A stretch of 64,000 bases of DNA from the NCBI RefSeq assembly GCF_031844705.1, contig NZ_CP134609.1, positions 4,898,001 through 4,962,000 on the forward strand, given 5' to 3'. This document shows positions 43,608-51,282 of this stretch, one piece after another. The stretch is from Streptomyces sp. ITFR-16. Its GTDB lineage: Bacteria; Actinomycetota; Actinomycetes; Streptomycetales; Streptomycetaceae. A program made the position numbers and the translations under genes. The notes beneath the pieces are model-generated. The model searched no databases and was not told the DNA's origin. It was given only the letters and a program-made list of their open reading frames with translations. Numbering within the stretch: the stretch's first letter is position 1; each line of letters begins with the position of its first letter.

Positions 43608-44324
43608 GTGGCGGAGCGCAGCTCGCTGCGGGACCTGGTGTACGCGACCCTGCGGCGGCGGATCGTCGAGGCCGAACTCCCGCCGGGGCGCCGCCTCGTG
43701 GAGCGGGACCTCGCCGCCGAGCTGAACGTCTCCCGCATCCCGCTGCGCGAGGGCCTGCGGCTGCTCGCCGCGGAGGGCCTGGTGGTCCTGGTCCCGCACC
43801 GGGGCGCCCTGGTGGCCCCCTTCACCCCGGCCGACGTCCGGGACCTCTTCGACGTACGCGAGTCCCTGGAGTCCCTGGCGGCCCGGCTGACCGCCGAGCG
43901 TCATGACGCGGCGGGCCTGGCCCGGCTGGGGCAGCGGCTGGAGCGCGCCCGCGCGGCGACCCGGTCCGGGGACTGGCGGGCCATCGCCGAGGCCAACGCC
44001 GGCTTCCACGTCGACCTCGTGGAGCTGGCCGCCAACCCGCTGCTCAGCGGCATCATGGGCCCGCTGGAGGCCCGTACGCACTGGCTCTTCCGGCTCACCG
44101 CCCAGCGCGACCCCGACCAGCAGTGCGCCGAGCACGAGGAGCTGTACGAGGCCGTCGCGGCCCGGGACGCGGACCGCGCCGCCGCTCTCGCCCACGCGCA
44201 CGTGGCGAGCGGCCGGGCGACCAGCACGGAGCTGGCCGCCCGCTGGTCGCACCCCGAGGTCGACCCGGCCGAGGTCGCCTCGCGCCGCAGACGCCGGCGC
44301 GCCCCCCAGGCCCCGGCGGCCTGA
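43608..44324 (+). CDS. GntR-family regulator with FCD domain
   Basis: 238 residues from GTG 43608. The winged helix reads LPPGRRLVERDLAAELNVSR and IPLREGLRLLAAEGLVVLVP. An FCD ligand domain follows (DVRDLFDVRESLESLAARL, NAGFHVDLVELA, HEELYEAVAARD), with the metal-site His residues of the family. It probably responds to a carboxylate or related metabolite and controls the divergent BMP transporter operon together with the ornithine cyclodeaminase-like gene. The C-terminus is a short Arg-rich tail. Confidence 0.92.
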   Translation: MAERSSLRDLVYATLRRRIVEAELPPGRRLVERDLAAELNVSRIPLREGLRLLAAEGLVVLVPHRGALVAPFTPADVRDLFDVRESLESLAARLTAERHDAAGLARLGQRLERARAATRSGDWRAIAEANAGFHVDLVELAANPLLSGIMGPLEARTHWLFRLTAQRDPDQQCAEHEELYEAVAARDADRAAALAHAHVASGRATSTELAARWSHPEVDPAEVASRRRRRRAPQAPAA

Positions 44325-44340
44325 GAGAGGCCGGCCGTAC

Positions 44341-44365
44341 CGCCCCGGTCAGGCGTGCCGGGGCG
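44341..44365. terminator. Small bidirectional hairpin at the GntR/SGNH junction
   Basis: CGCCCCGG (44341-44348) pairs with CCGGGGCG (44358-44365) around the stop codon of the SGNH hydrolase gene. The genes converge here with a 24-base gap. Confidence 0.6.
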
Positions 44366-45440
44366 TGCCCGTGTCGGTGCCCGGACGGTGGTCCACCCGG
44401 GTCGAGCCGTTCGGCTCCGCGTACGTCCCCGGATGTGGGTGCGGGTGCGGATGGGGGTCCGCCGCCGAGGGCAGGCGCCGCCGCCTGCGGTGCTTGAGGA
44501 GGGCCCAGGGCGCCCGGGCCCCGGTGACCTCCGTACCGGCCTCCTTGGCCGCCTGGGAGGCCGCCTTGGCCACCGGCAGCATGTCCTCGCGCCGGGCGCC
44601 GTCCAGCCGGTCCGTCTCCGGCCACAGCCCCAGCACCGCGCAGAGCGTCGGCAGCACCGCCATCGCCGCCGTGGCGTAGCCCTCCGCCGACGGGTGGTAG
44701 TTGTCCGGGCCGAACAGCTCGCGCGGGTTCGCCGCGAACTCCGGGCCCAGCAGGTCGCCCAGCGACACCGTCCGCCCGCCCTGTTCCACCGAACCGATGG
44801 TCTGGGCCGCCGCCAGCTGCCGGCTCACCCGCCGGGCCAGCCAGCGCAGCGGCTGGTAGACCGGCTCGATGGTGCCCAGGTCCGGACAGGTGCCCACCAC
44901 GACCTCGGCGCCCGCCGTCCGCAGCCTGCGCACCGCCGTGGTCAGACACCGCACCGACTGGGTGGCGGGCATCCGGTGCGTCACATCGTTCGCCCCGATC
45001 ATGATCACGCAGACGTCCGGCGGCCCGGACGGGTCCGCGAGCAGCAGCGAGACCTGCCGCTCCAGATCGTCCGAGCGCGCACCCGGCTGCGCCACATTGC
45101 GCAGGTCCACCGGCCGCTCCGACACCGCCGCGAGCCCCGAAGCCAGCAGCGCCCCCGGGGTCTGCCCGGCCCGGCGCACCCCCTGCCCGGCCGCCGTGGA
45201 GTCCCCGAGCAGCCCGAGGCGCAGGGGATCCGACGGCCCGGCGAACGCCACCCCGTACCGCCCGTCCGCGCTCGGCGGGACCGGTGCGATGCCCCCGCCC
45301 ACCTGCCGCTTCGCCAGCTGGACCTCCGCCAGCAGGACGCCTACCGCCGCGGCGCCCAGCAGCCCGATGCTGCCACCGCCGTAGGCCGCGCCCGCCGCGA
45401 TCCGCCGTGCCACCCTTGCCGTCGACACAGTCCGGTCCAC
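44349..45440 (-). CDS. SGNH/GDSL-family hydrolase, membrane-anchored
   Basis: 363 residues from GTG 45440. An N-terminal hydrophobic segment (about 13-38) anchors the protein. The SGNH blocks are GLLGDSTAAGQGV (nucleophile Ser), the oxyanion Gly in NVAQPGARS, GAND, and the catalytic DNYHPS. These are marks of lipase/esterase-like enzymes, often acetyl-xylan or lipid esterases. The C-terminal tail has an Arg cluster (KHRRRRRLP) and a His-Pro repeat (HPHPHPHP), which is odd and may be cytoplasmic or surface-exposed. The substrate is unknown. It is convergent with the GntR gene and divergent from cbs. Confidence 0.88.
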   Translation of the reverse strand: MDRTVSTARVARRIAAGAAYGGGSIGLLGAAAVGVLLAEVQLAKRQVGGGIAPVPPSADGRYGVAFAGPSDPLRLGLLGDSTAAGQGVRRAGQTPGALLASGLAAVSERPVDLRNVAQPGARSDDLERQVSLLLADPSGPPDVCVIMIGANDVTHRMPATQSVRCLTTAVRRLRTAGAEVVVGTCPDLGTIEPVYQPLRWLARRVSRQLAAAQTIGSVEQGGRTVSLGDLLGPEFAANPRELFGPDNYHPSAEGYATAAMAVLPTLCAVLGLWPETDRLDGARREDMLPVAKAASQAAKEAGTEVTGARAPWALLKHRRRRRLPSAADPHPHPHPHPGTYAEPNGSTRVDHRPGTDTGTPRHA

Positions 45441-45569
45441 CTCCTCGTTGCGTTACCGCCGTACACAAGACGTAACTGCCCGCAAGTGACCGTCCTTCAA
45501 TCGCTTCGCGCGATCTCGTGCCCGTACGCATACTCTTGCCGCACCATCTCGGAGACCCCGGAGTACACG

Positions 45570-46982
45570 GTGCAATTCCACGATTCGATGATCAGCCTCG
45601 TAGGCAACACCCCGCTGGTGAGGCTGCGCAGTGTGACGGCCGGCATCCAGGCGACGGTCCTGGCCAAGGTCGAGTACTTCAACCCCGGCGGTTCGGTCAA
45701 GGACCGGATCGCCCTGCGCATGATCGAGGCCGCCGAACAGAGCGGCGAGCTGCTGCCCGGCGGCACGATCGTCGAGCCGACGAGCGGCAACACGGGCGTG
45801 GGCCTGGCGATCGTCGCGCAGCAGAAGGGCTACAAGTGCATCTTCGTCTGCCCGGACAAGGTGTCCACGGACAAGATCAATGTGCTGCGCGCCTACGGTG
45901 CCGAGGTCGTCGTCTGCCCGACGGCGGTCGACCCCGAGCACCCGGACTCGTACTACAACGTCTCCGACCGGCTGGTCCGTGAGACGCCCGGAGCCTGGAA
46001 GCCCGACCAGTACTCCAACCCGAACAACCCCCGCTCCCACTACGAGACCACCGGTCCCGAGCTGTGGGAGCAGACGGAGGGGAAGATCACCCACTTCGTC
46101 GCGGGCGTCGGCACCGGCGGCACCATCAGCGGCACCGGCCGCTATCTCAAGGAGGTCAGCGACGGCGCGGTCAAGGTCGTCGGCGCGGACCCGGAGGGCT
46201 CGGTCTACTCCGGCGGCTCCGGCCGTCCGTATCTGGTCGAGGGCGTCGGCGAGGACTTCTGGCCGTCGGCGTACGACCGGACGGTCACCGACGAGATCGT
46301 CGCCGTGTCCGACAAGGACTCCTTCCAGATGACCCGCCGGCTCGCCAAGGAGGAGGGGCTGCTCGTCGGCGGCTCCTGCGGCATGGCGGTCGTCGGCGCC
46401 CTGGAGGTCGCGAAGCGGCTCGGGCCCGAGGACGTGGTCGTCGTCCTGCTGCCGGACAGCGGCCGCGGCTACCTCAGCAAGATCTTCAACGACGAGTGGA
46501 TGGCCGACTACGGCTTCCTGGAGGACACCGGGCCCTCCGCCCGGGTCGCGGACGTCCTCGACTACAAGGAGGGGCCGATCCCGACCCTCGTCCACATGCA
46601 CCCGGACGAGACGGTCGGCGAGGCGATCGACGTCCTGCGCGAGTACGGCGTCTCGCAGATGCCGATCGTGAAGCCGGGCGCCGGCCACCCGGACGTGATG
46701 GCCGCCGAGGTCATCGGCTCGGTCGTCGAGCGGGAGCTGCTGAACGCGCTCTTCGCCCAGCGCGCCTCGCTCTCCGACCCGCTGGAGAAGCACATGTCGG
46801 CCCCGCTGCCGCAGGTCGGCTCCGGCGAACCGGTCGAGGACCTGATGGCGGTGCTCGGCGGCACGGGCGCGGCCGACGCGGCGATCGTGCTGGTGGAGGG
46901 CAAGCCGAAGGGCGTGGTCAGCCGCCAGGACCTGCTGGCCTTCCTCGCCAAGGACGCGCCCGCCGCCGGTACCAAGGCGTAA
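45570..46982 (+). CDS. Cystathionine beta-synthase
   Basis: 470 residues from GTG 45570, with GGAG seven bases upstream. The PLP-dependent core includes GGSVKDR with Lys 44, TSGNTG at 71-76 and VGTGGTISGTGRYLK. It has no heme-binding extension. Two CBS (Bateman) domains follow from about residue 340 (HMHPDETVGEAIDVLREYGV, then EPVEDLMAVLGG), so it is the regulatory-domain-containing form. It condenses homocysteine and serine to cystathionine in reverse transsulfuration; a cysteine synthase side activity is possible. No cystathionine gamma-lyase gene is in the window. Confidence 0.93.
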   Translation: MQFHDSMISLVGNTPLVRLRSVTAGIQATVLAKVEYFNPGGSVKDRIALRMIEAAEQSGELLPGGTIVEPTSGNTGVGLAIVAQQKGYKCIFVCPDKVSTDKINVLRAYGAEVVVCPTAVDPEHPDSYYNVSDRLVRETPGAWKPDQYSNPNNPRSHYETTGPELWEQTEGKITHFVAGVGTGGTISGTGRYLKEVSDGAVKVVGADPEGSVYSGGSGRPYLVEGVGEDFWPSAYDRTVTDEIVAVSDKDSFQMTRRLAKEEGLLVGGSCGMAVVGALEVAKRLGPEDVVVVLLPDSGRGYLSKIFNDEWMADYGFLEDTGPSARVADVLDYKEGPIPTLVHMHPDETVGEAIDVLREYGVSQMPIVKPGAGHPDVMAAEVIGSVVERELLNALFAQRASLSDPLEKHMSAPLPQVGSGEPVEDLMAVLGGTGAADAAIVLVEGKPKGVVSRQDLLAFLAKDAPAAGTKA

Positions 46983-47069
46983 CGCGGTCCGCAGCACGGG
47001 CTTCGCGAAAACGGTACGAGCGCGACACGTGGCCGCAGCACCGGCTTAACACGGCTCGGGCAGATTAGT

Positions 47070-47099
47070 GGGTGTCGGCAGGGAAACCCGCCGGCACCC
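47070..47099 (+). terminator. Terminator after cystathionine beta-synthase
   Basis: A 13-position stem around a GAAA loop (GGGTG-T-CGGC-A-GG with its partner), 87 bases after the stop, with two mismatches or wobbles. Confidence 0.6.
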
Positions 47100-47186
47100 A
47101 TACGGCGACACGGACTACGGAGCGGCTCCCGGACCTCCACCGTCGCCCGGATGCGGAGACCGGCCCTGACCCGGACCCGTGTCCTT

Positions 47187-47243
47187 CGCGGGGACCGCCG
47201 TCGTCCCGCCCCCTGGGAAACCGGGGGTGCGGCGGTCCCCGCG
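47187..47243. terminator. Large two-tier hairpin of unclear role
   Basis: A perfect 14-base-pair outer stem CGCGGGGACCGCCG (47187-47200) with CGGCGGTCCCCGCG (47230-47243) encloses a second stem of the CCCC..GG/CC..GGGG kind around a GAAA loop. It lies 205 bases past cbs, far from any gene start, so it may be a terminator for a lost gene or a structured RNA. Confidence 0.5.
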
Positions 47244-47500
47244 ACACACCCATGTCCCGCGCTCTACGACTCCCGCGGCTGTGCGTTTTCCCGGGGCGCG
47301 GCCGCCCGGCTCGCCGGCAGCGCGATCCGTTCGGCGCTCTCCGTCCCGGGCTCCGGGGTGTGGACCACCAGCGACCGCCCGGGGTATCGAGCCGGCCTCA
47401 CCACGCTGAGCGGCCGGCTCGACGGGATGTCCGACGCGCTGGGCGGGCTGTCGTCCGACGAGACCGCCGGCCCGTCAGGCGTAAGGCATCCTCGGGCCGT
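47244..47500 (+). other. Coding-like stretch without an assignable gene
   Basis: In one plus-strand frame this stretch keeps very high GC at third positions for about 75 codons (ALYDSRGCAFSRGAAARLAG through RLDGMSDALGGLSSDETAG). It lacks a clear start and a recognisable family. The frame then runs into the antisense of the next gene. It may be the remnant of a gene, or chance. Confidence 0.3.
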
Positions 47501-47926
47501 TCAGTCCTCCCAGTCGGACCTCTTGTGCCGCTCGTCCCGGCGTGCGAACAGCCGCCCGCCGTGGCCGGACTGGAAGACGTTCACCCCGACGATCCCGAGC
47601 CACGCCACGACGAGCCCGCCGATCCCCGCGTTGACGACGGCGATGGCGGACAGCGGGACGGCCAGGACCAGCGAGATGATCCCGAACCCGAAGCGCTCGC
47701 CGAAGTGCCCGAGCGGCTGCTCCGGCGCGCGGCTGCCCCGGACGGCACGGATCTGCTGCTCGGCGAGATGGCGCCGGACCCGGCGGTCCAGCGTGCCGTC
47801 CAGCCGCTGTTCGACCTTTTCCAGAAACGACTCGATGAGCGCGGACTCGTAATCGGCCCCCAGCTCACTGCGGGCCCGCAGAGTGGCCTTGAGCTCCTTC
47901 TCGAGCTCGGTGTCGGGTGCGTCCAT
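47501..47926 (-). CDS. Small two-helix membrane protein
   Basis: 141 residues from ATG 47926; an upstream in-frame start would add a low-complexity leader. The N-terminal half is charged and helical (ELEKELKATLRARSELGAD, then LEKVEQRLDGTLDRRVRRHL). Two adjacent hydrophobic segments follow (GFGIISLVLAVPLSAIAVV and GIGGLVVAWLGIVGVNVFQ), and the protein ends in a short basic tail. The family is not named, but such charged-N-terminus integral membrane proteins are common in Streptomyces. It lies divergent from the ECF sigma factor gene. Confidence 0.75.
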   Translation of the reverse strand: MDAPDTELEKELKATLRARSELGADYESALIESFLEKVEQRLDGTLDRRVRRHLAEQQIRAVRGSRAPEQPLGHFGERFGFGIISLVLAVPLSAIAVVNAGIGGLVVAWLGIVGVNVFQSGHGGRLFARRDERHKRSDWED

Positions 47927-48111
47927 GGTGTCCACGGTACGAAGCGGGGGCCGCCGGGTCAGTGGGGCTAGCCCCCCTGTTCGAGGGCCGGGAGCCCCCT
48001 GCCCGCGCGCCGGGCGGGCGGCACGGGAAGTCGTCCGTAACATCCGGGGCCCGCCGGAGCGTGTACAGGGCAGAGGCAGTGCTCGGGCAGGTGAACGGAC
48101 GGACGGGGGCC

Positions 48112-48639
48112 ATGACGGCAGGGACAGAGGATTCCGACGCGTTCGACGCGTTCTACGCGGCGACCGCCAAGCGCCTCGTCGCCACGGTCTACGCGGTGAC
48201 GGGTGATCTGGGGGAGGCGGAGGACGCCGTGCAGGAGGCGTATGTGCGGGCCTGGCAGCGGTGGGACAAGGTGTCCGCCGCCGGTGACCCGCTGCCCTGG
48301 GTGCGGACCGTGGCCGTACGGCTGGCGATCAGCACCTGGCGCAGGACGCGCGGCAGGCTGCGGGCGCACTTCCGGCACGGGGCGCCCGTCGACGTACCCG
48401 GGCTCTCCGAGGACCGGGTCGCGCTGGTGGGGGCGCTGGGGGAGCTGAACAGCGAGCAGCGCCGGGCGGTGGTCCTGCACCATCTGCTGGACCTCCCGGT
48501 GGAGGAAGTGGCCCGGGAGACGGGGGTGTCGAGCGGAGCGGTACGCACCCGGCTCCACCGGGCCCGCAGGATTCTCGGCGAGCGGCTCGCCGACACGACG
48601 GTCGTGACGGAGCGGACGGGGAGTGTGCACCATGGCTGA
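48112..48639 (+). CDS. ECF-type RNA polymerase sigma factor
   Basis: 175 residues; ATG 48112 chosen with a weak GGGGG ribosome site, though a GTG at 48091 is possible. Region 2 reads DAFYAATAKRLVATVYAVTG, then LGEAEDAVQEAYVRAWQRWD, and region 4 is LPVEEVARETGVSSGAVRTR. These fit SigE/SigM-type ECF factors of the SigE70 family that respond to envelope or oxidative stress. It overlaps the next gene by eight bases. That gene, with a membrane helix, is the probable partner. No promoter of the usual ECF form was confirmed. Confidence 0.9.
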   Translation: MTAGTEDSDAFDAFYAATAKRLVATVYAVTGDLGEAEDAVQEAYVRAWQRWDKVSAAGDPLPWVRTVAVRLAISTWRRTRGRLRAHFRHGAPVDVPGLSEDRVALVGALGELNSEQRRAVVLHHLLDLPVEEVARETGVSSGAVRTRLHRARRILGERLADTTVVTERTGSVHHG

Positions 48640-49318
48640 GGTCGACGAGCTTCTGGAGGGCGTCGCCGTACGGCTGCCGGCCGCCGAGGAGATCCGTGCG
48701 AAGGGGCAGCGGCGCCGGACCCGCAGCCGCGCGGTCCGGGTGGCCGCCGGGGGAGCGGCCGTCCTGGTGGCGGCCGGGGCGTGGGCGCTGCTGCCGCCCG
48801 GCCACCCGGAGGCGCGGCAGACGGTCGCCACCGCGACGGAGAACCCCTTCCGGACGGACGGGGTGATCCGGACGCGGGAGCCGGACGAACTGCCCGGCTA
48901 CGCGCGCTGGCACTGGAGGACGACGGGCGGGGAGCGGCCGGAGGCCGCAGGGCAGCCGGGCGGCCCGCTGCCCCAGGTGGGCCTGGACCAGGCATGCCCC
49001 GGCTCCTTCGCCCAGGGGAACCCTCCGGACCAGAAGCGCTACAGCCTGCTGTACACGGGCCGCGACGACGCCCTGGCCCAGCACCGCATCATCGAGTACG
49101 ACGACGCGGCGACGGCCCGCGCGCAGGTGGCGGAGCTGGGCGACGCGATGACGGCGTGCGGTCTGCGGCCAGCGTCCGCGACCGCCCAGGAGCGCCGGGA
49201 GGGCGCTGCGGCCTGGTCCGGCACGGTGAAGGACGGCCGCCCGATGCGGGTCACGGTCCGGCGCTGGACGTCCTGGGTGTCGGTCGTCGAGATCCTGGAC
49301 GGCAAGGCCGCGGGCTGA
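48632..49318 (+). CDS. Membrane protein coupled to the ECF sigma factor
   Basis: 228 residues from ATG 48632, overlapping the sigma factor gene. A short cytoplasmic N-terminus (about 35 residues, MAEVDELLEGVAVRLPAAEE) is followed by one membrane helix (about 37-54) and an extracytoplasmic domain with two Cys (QACPGSF and AMTACGL), which could form a disulphide. The layout is that of an anti-sigma factor with a sensor domain, but the N-terminus lacks the ZAS motif, so it could be another kind of sigma partner. The operon position supports functional linkage. The extracytoplasmic domain family is unknown. Confidence 0.7.
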   Translation: MAEVDELLEGVAVRLPAAEEIRAKGQRRRTRSRAVRVAAGGAAVLVAAGAWALLPPGHPEARQTVATATENPFRTDGVIRTREPDELPGYARWHWRTTGGERPEAAGQPGGPLPQVGLDQACPGSFAQGNPPDQKRYSLLYTGRDDALAQHRIIEYDDAATARAQVAELGDAMTACGLRPASATAQERREGAAAWSGTVKDGRPMRVTVRRWTSWVSVVEILDGKAAG

Positions 49319-49354
49319 CCTCCGGCCGTGGTTGCCCCGGAGGACGCGTGGCGG

Positions 49355-49382
49355 GGCGTCTGCATATGGACATGCAGACGCC
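49355..49382. promoter_or_regulatory. Perfect 11-base dyad upstream of the RpiR regulator
   Basis: GGCGTCTGCAT (49355-49365) and ATGCAGACGCC (49372-49382) are exact inverted repeats around ATGGAC. They lie 36 bases past the anti-sigma-like gene and 62 bases before the RpiR gene. It may be an operator for the RpiR protein or a terminator. The inner TCTGCAT/ATGCAGA arms recur at 59571-59592. Confidence 0.5.
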
Positions 49383-49444
49383 TTGCTGGCTGAATGGATT
49401 CGTCGGTGCCGGATCCCGGGCCGACGGTCTACCGAGGGGACAGG

Positions 49445-50290
49445 ATGAGCGGGAGCAGCCCGGCCGCACGGGTGCAGCAGCTGTTCGAGGGGCGCAGGCT
49501 CACGCCCACCCAGCGGCGCATCGCGCACTCGATGGTGCGCAGGGCCGGTGACGCCCCGTTCCTCTCCAGCGTCGAACTGGCCGAACTGGCCGGGGTCAGC
49601 CAGCCCTCCGTCACCCGCTTCGCCGTCGCCCTCGGCTTCGACGGCTATCCGGCGCTCCGCAAGCACCTGCGCGAGGTGACCCCGCCCGATGCCGAGGCGG
49701 GCGAGGGGGAGGACTCGTACAACGAGTACCAGCAGGCGGTGCTCGGCGAGATCGAGAACCTGCGCCACCTCGCCGAACTCCTCGCCGACCCGGCGCCCGT
49801 CGAGCGGGCCGGCCGGCTGCTCGCCGCCTCTCGCCCGCTGCCCGTGCTCGGGCTGCGGGCCGCGTCCTCGCAGGCCAGGGGGTTCGGCTACTTCGCCGCT
49901 AAGGTCCACCCCGATGTCCGGGTGCTCGACGAGGGCGGCAGCATGCTGACCGACCGGATCGACGCCGCCCGGCGGGCCGGGGCCACCGCGCTGATCTGCT
50001 TCGCGCTGCCGCGCCATCCCCGCGAGGTGGTGGACGCCCTGGCCTACGCGCGGGAACAGGGCCTGACGGTGGTCTCGGTCGCGGACTCCCCGTTCGCCCC
50101 CGTCGCCGGGCACAGCGATCTCCTGATCCCGGCCGCCGTCGGCACCGGCCTCGCCTTCGACACGGCGTGCGCGCCGATGCTGCTCGGACGGGTCCTGCTG
50201 GAGTCCATGTGCGACGCCCTGCCGGACGCCCAGGCCCGACTGGAGGAGTTCGACGCGGGAGCGGTGGCCCGGGGCCTGTTCATCGAATGA
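49445..50290 (+). CDS. MurR/RpiR-family regulator
   Basis: 281 residues from ATG 49445, with GAGGGGACAGG upstream. The N-terminal helix-turn-helix (ELAELAGVSQPSVTRFAVALG) and a C-terminal SIS sugar-phosphate-binding domain (about 110-250, ASRPLPVLGLRAASSQARGF and the family ISIP-like motifs) place it in RpiR. Such proteins sense sugar phosphates or related compounds. In Streptomyces an RpiR protein often lies beside hut genes; here the hut operon starts about 2.4 kb downstream, across the opposite-strand roadblock operon, so a hut role is plausible but unproven. Confidence 0.9.
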   Translation: MSGSSPAARVQQLFEGRRLTPTQRRIAHSMVRRAGDAPFLSSVELAELAGVSQPSVTRFAVALGFDGYPALRKHLREVTPPDAEAGEGEDSYNEYQQAVLGEIENLRHLAELLADPAPVERAGRLLAASRPLPVLGLRAASSQARGFGYFAAKVHPDVRVLDEGGSMLTDRIDAARRAGATALICFALPRHPREVVDALAYAREQGLTVVSVADSPFAPVAGHSDLLIPAAVGTGLAFDTACAPMLLGRVLLESMCDALPDAQARLEEFDAGAVARGLFIE

Positions 50291-50314
50291 GCACCCGGGC
50301 CGGCGCGGCGCGGG

Positions 50315-50689
50315 TCAGACCTCCAGTTCGGCTTCGATCTTCTTCAGCTGGTGGCGGGCCATGGCCAGGTTGGCCCGGCTCGCGTCCAGCACCAGATAGA
50401 GGAACAGCCCGTTGTTGCCACGGGTCTTGAGCAGCCGGATCAGGTGGTACTGGGTGCCCAGCGTGATCAGGATGTCCTCGATCTCGTCCTTGATGCCGAG
50501 GTGCTCCATGGTGCGGAGCTTCGCGCGTACGACATCGGTGTTGCCCGCGGCCGCGACCTCCAGGTTGAAGTCCTTGCCGCCGCCGAGGGTGCCGAGTGCC
50601 ATGCCGCTCGTGAAGTCGACGAGGGCGACACCGGTGGTGCCCTCGATGGACGACATCGCTTCCTTCAGTGACGCTTCGGTGTTCGCCAT
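50315..50689 (-). CDS. Roadblock/LC7 domain protein
   Basis: 124 residues, ATG at 50689. The whole protein is one roadblock/LC7 fold: an N-terminal helix (SLKEAMSSIEG), GVALVDFTSGMALGTLGG, DVVRAKLRTMEH, and FLYLVLDASRANLAMARHQL. It is the last gene of the minus-strand roadblock/DUF4388 operon, 84 bases after the TTA-containing roadblock gene. Family knowledge: roadblock proteins act as GTPase partners or regulators (MglB, conservons). No GTPase gene lies beside it. Short size and lack of linkers suggest it works as a dimer or heterodimer with the others. Confidence 0.85.
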   Translation of the reverse strand: MANTEASLKEAMSSIEGTTGVALVDFTSGMALGTLGGGKDFNLEVAAAGNTDVVRAKLRTMEHLGIKDEIEDILITLGTQYHLIRLLKTRGNNGLFLYLVLDASRANLAMARHQLKKIEAELEV

Positions 50690-50773
50690 GAGTGCTCGTT
50701 TCCTTTCCTGGCCGGCCGTGCGGGCCGGTTCCGTTTCCTGGGTGTGAGGGTCTGAGGGCGGCGCGGAGCCGGA

Positions 50774-51244
50774 TCAGGTCGTGCGGTGCGGCAGGGCGCC
50801 GGGCTGCTGCGGGGGTCGCGGGGGCGGGGTACGGGGGCCCGGCGCGGGCTGCGGGGCGCGTTCCAGCGCGGCGTCGACGAGTTCGCCGATGCGGGTGCCG
50901 GCCCGGCGGCCCTCCAGATGGAGCCGGCCGACGTTGATCCGGTCCTCGGCCAGCAGGGTCAGGACGGCCGACGAGCCCGCCGCGTACGTCGCGATGTAGC
51001 CGCTGCCGCCGCGCACGAGGAGTTCACGGAAGCCGCCGCGGCCGGTCGCCTCCGTCATGCGGATCGAGACACCCAGCGCGGCCGCGGTCAGGGCGGCGAC
51101 GCCCTCGGCCTCGACGCCGGGGGTGTCATGGGCCAGCACGAGCCCGTCGGTGCTGGCCGCCAGCGCGCCGGAGAGGAGCGGGACCCGGGCCCGTAACCGC
51201 TGGAGCTCGGCCAGGACGTCCTGTGTTTCGGCTTCGGGCACCAT
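50774..51244 (-). CDS. Roadblock/LC7 protein with a bldA-dependent TTA codon
   Basis: 156 residues from ATG 51244, with AGGAG upstream. The roadblock fold is clear: VLAELQRLRARVPLLSGALA, LVLAHDTPGVEAEGVAALTA, GGSGYIATYAAGSSAVLTLL, and a C-terminal helical region. A Pro/Arg-rich tail follows. Codon 17 is TTA (51194-51196, the Leu in QRLRARV), the only in-frame TTA I found in the window. It should be translated only with the bldA tRNA at 32720-32805. It lies in the roadblock/DUF4388 operon. Confidence 0.85.
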   Translation of the reverse strand: MVPEAETQDVLAELQRLRARVPLLSGALAASTDGLVLAHDTPGVEAEGVAALTAAALGVSIRMTEATGRGGFRELLVRGGSGYIATYAAGSSAVLTLLAEDRINVGRLHLEGRRAGTRIGELVDAALERAPQPAPGPRTPPPRPPQQPGALPHRTT

Positions 51245-51282
51245 CAGCTGTCTCCTCCCGGCACGCTGTCTGAGCGCGCGTA

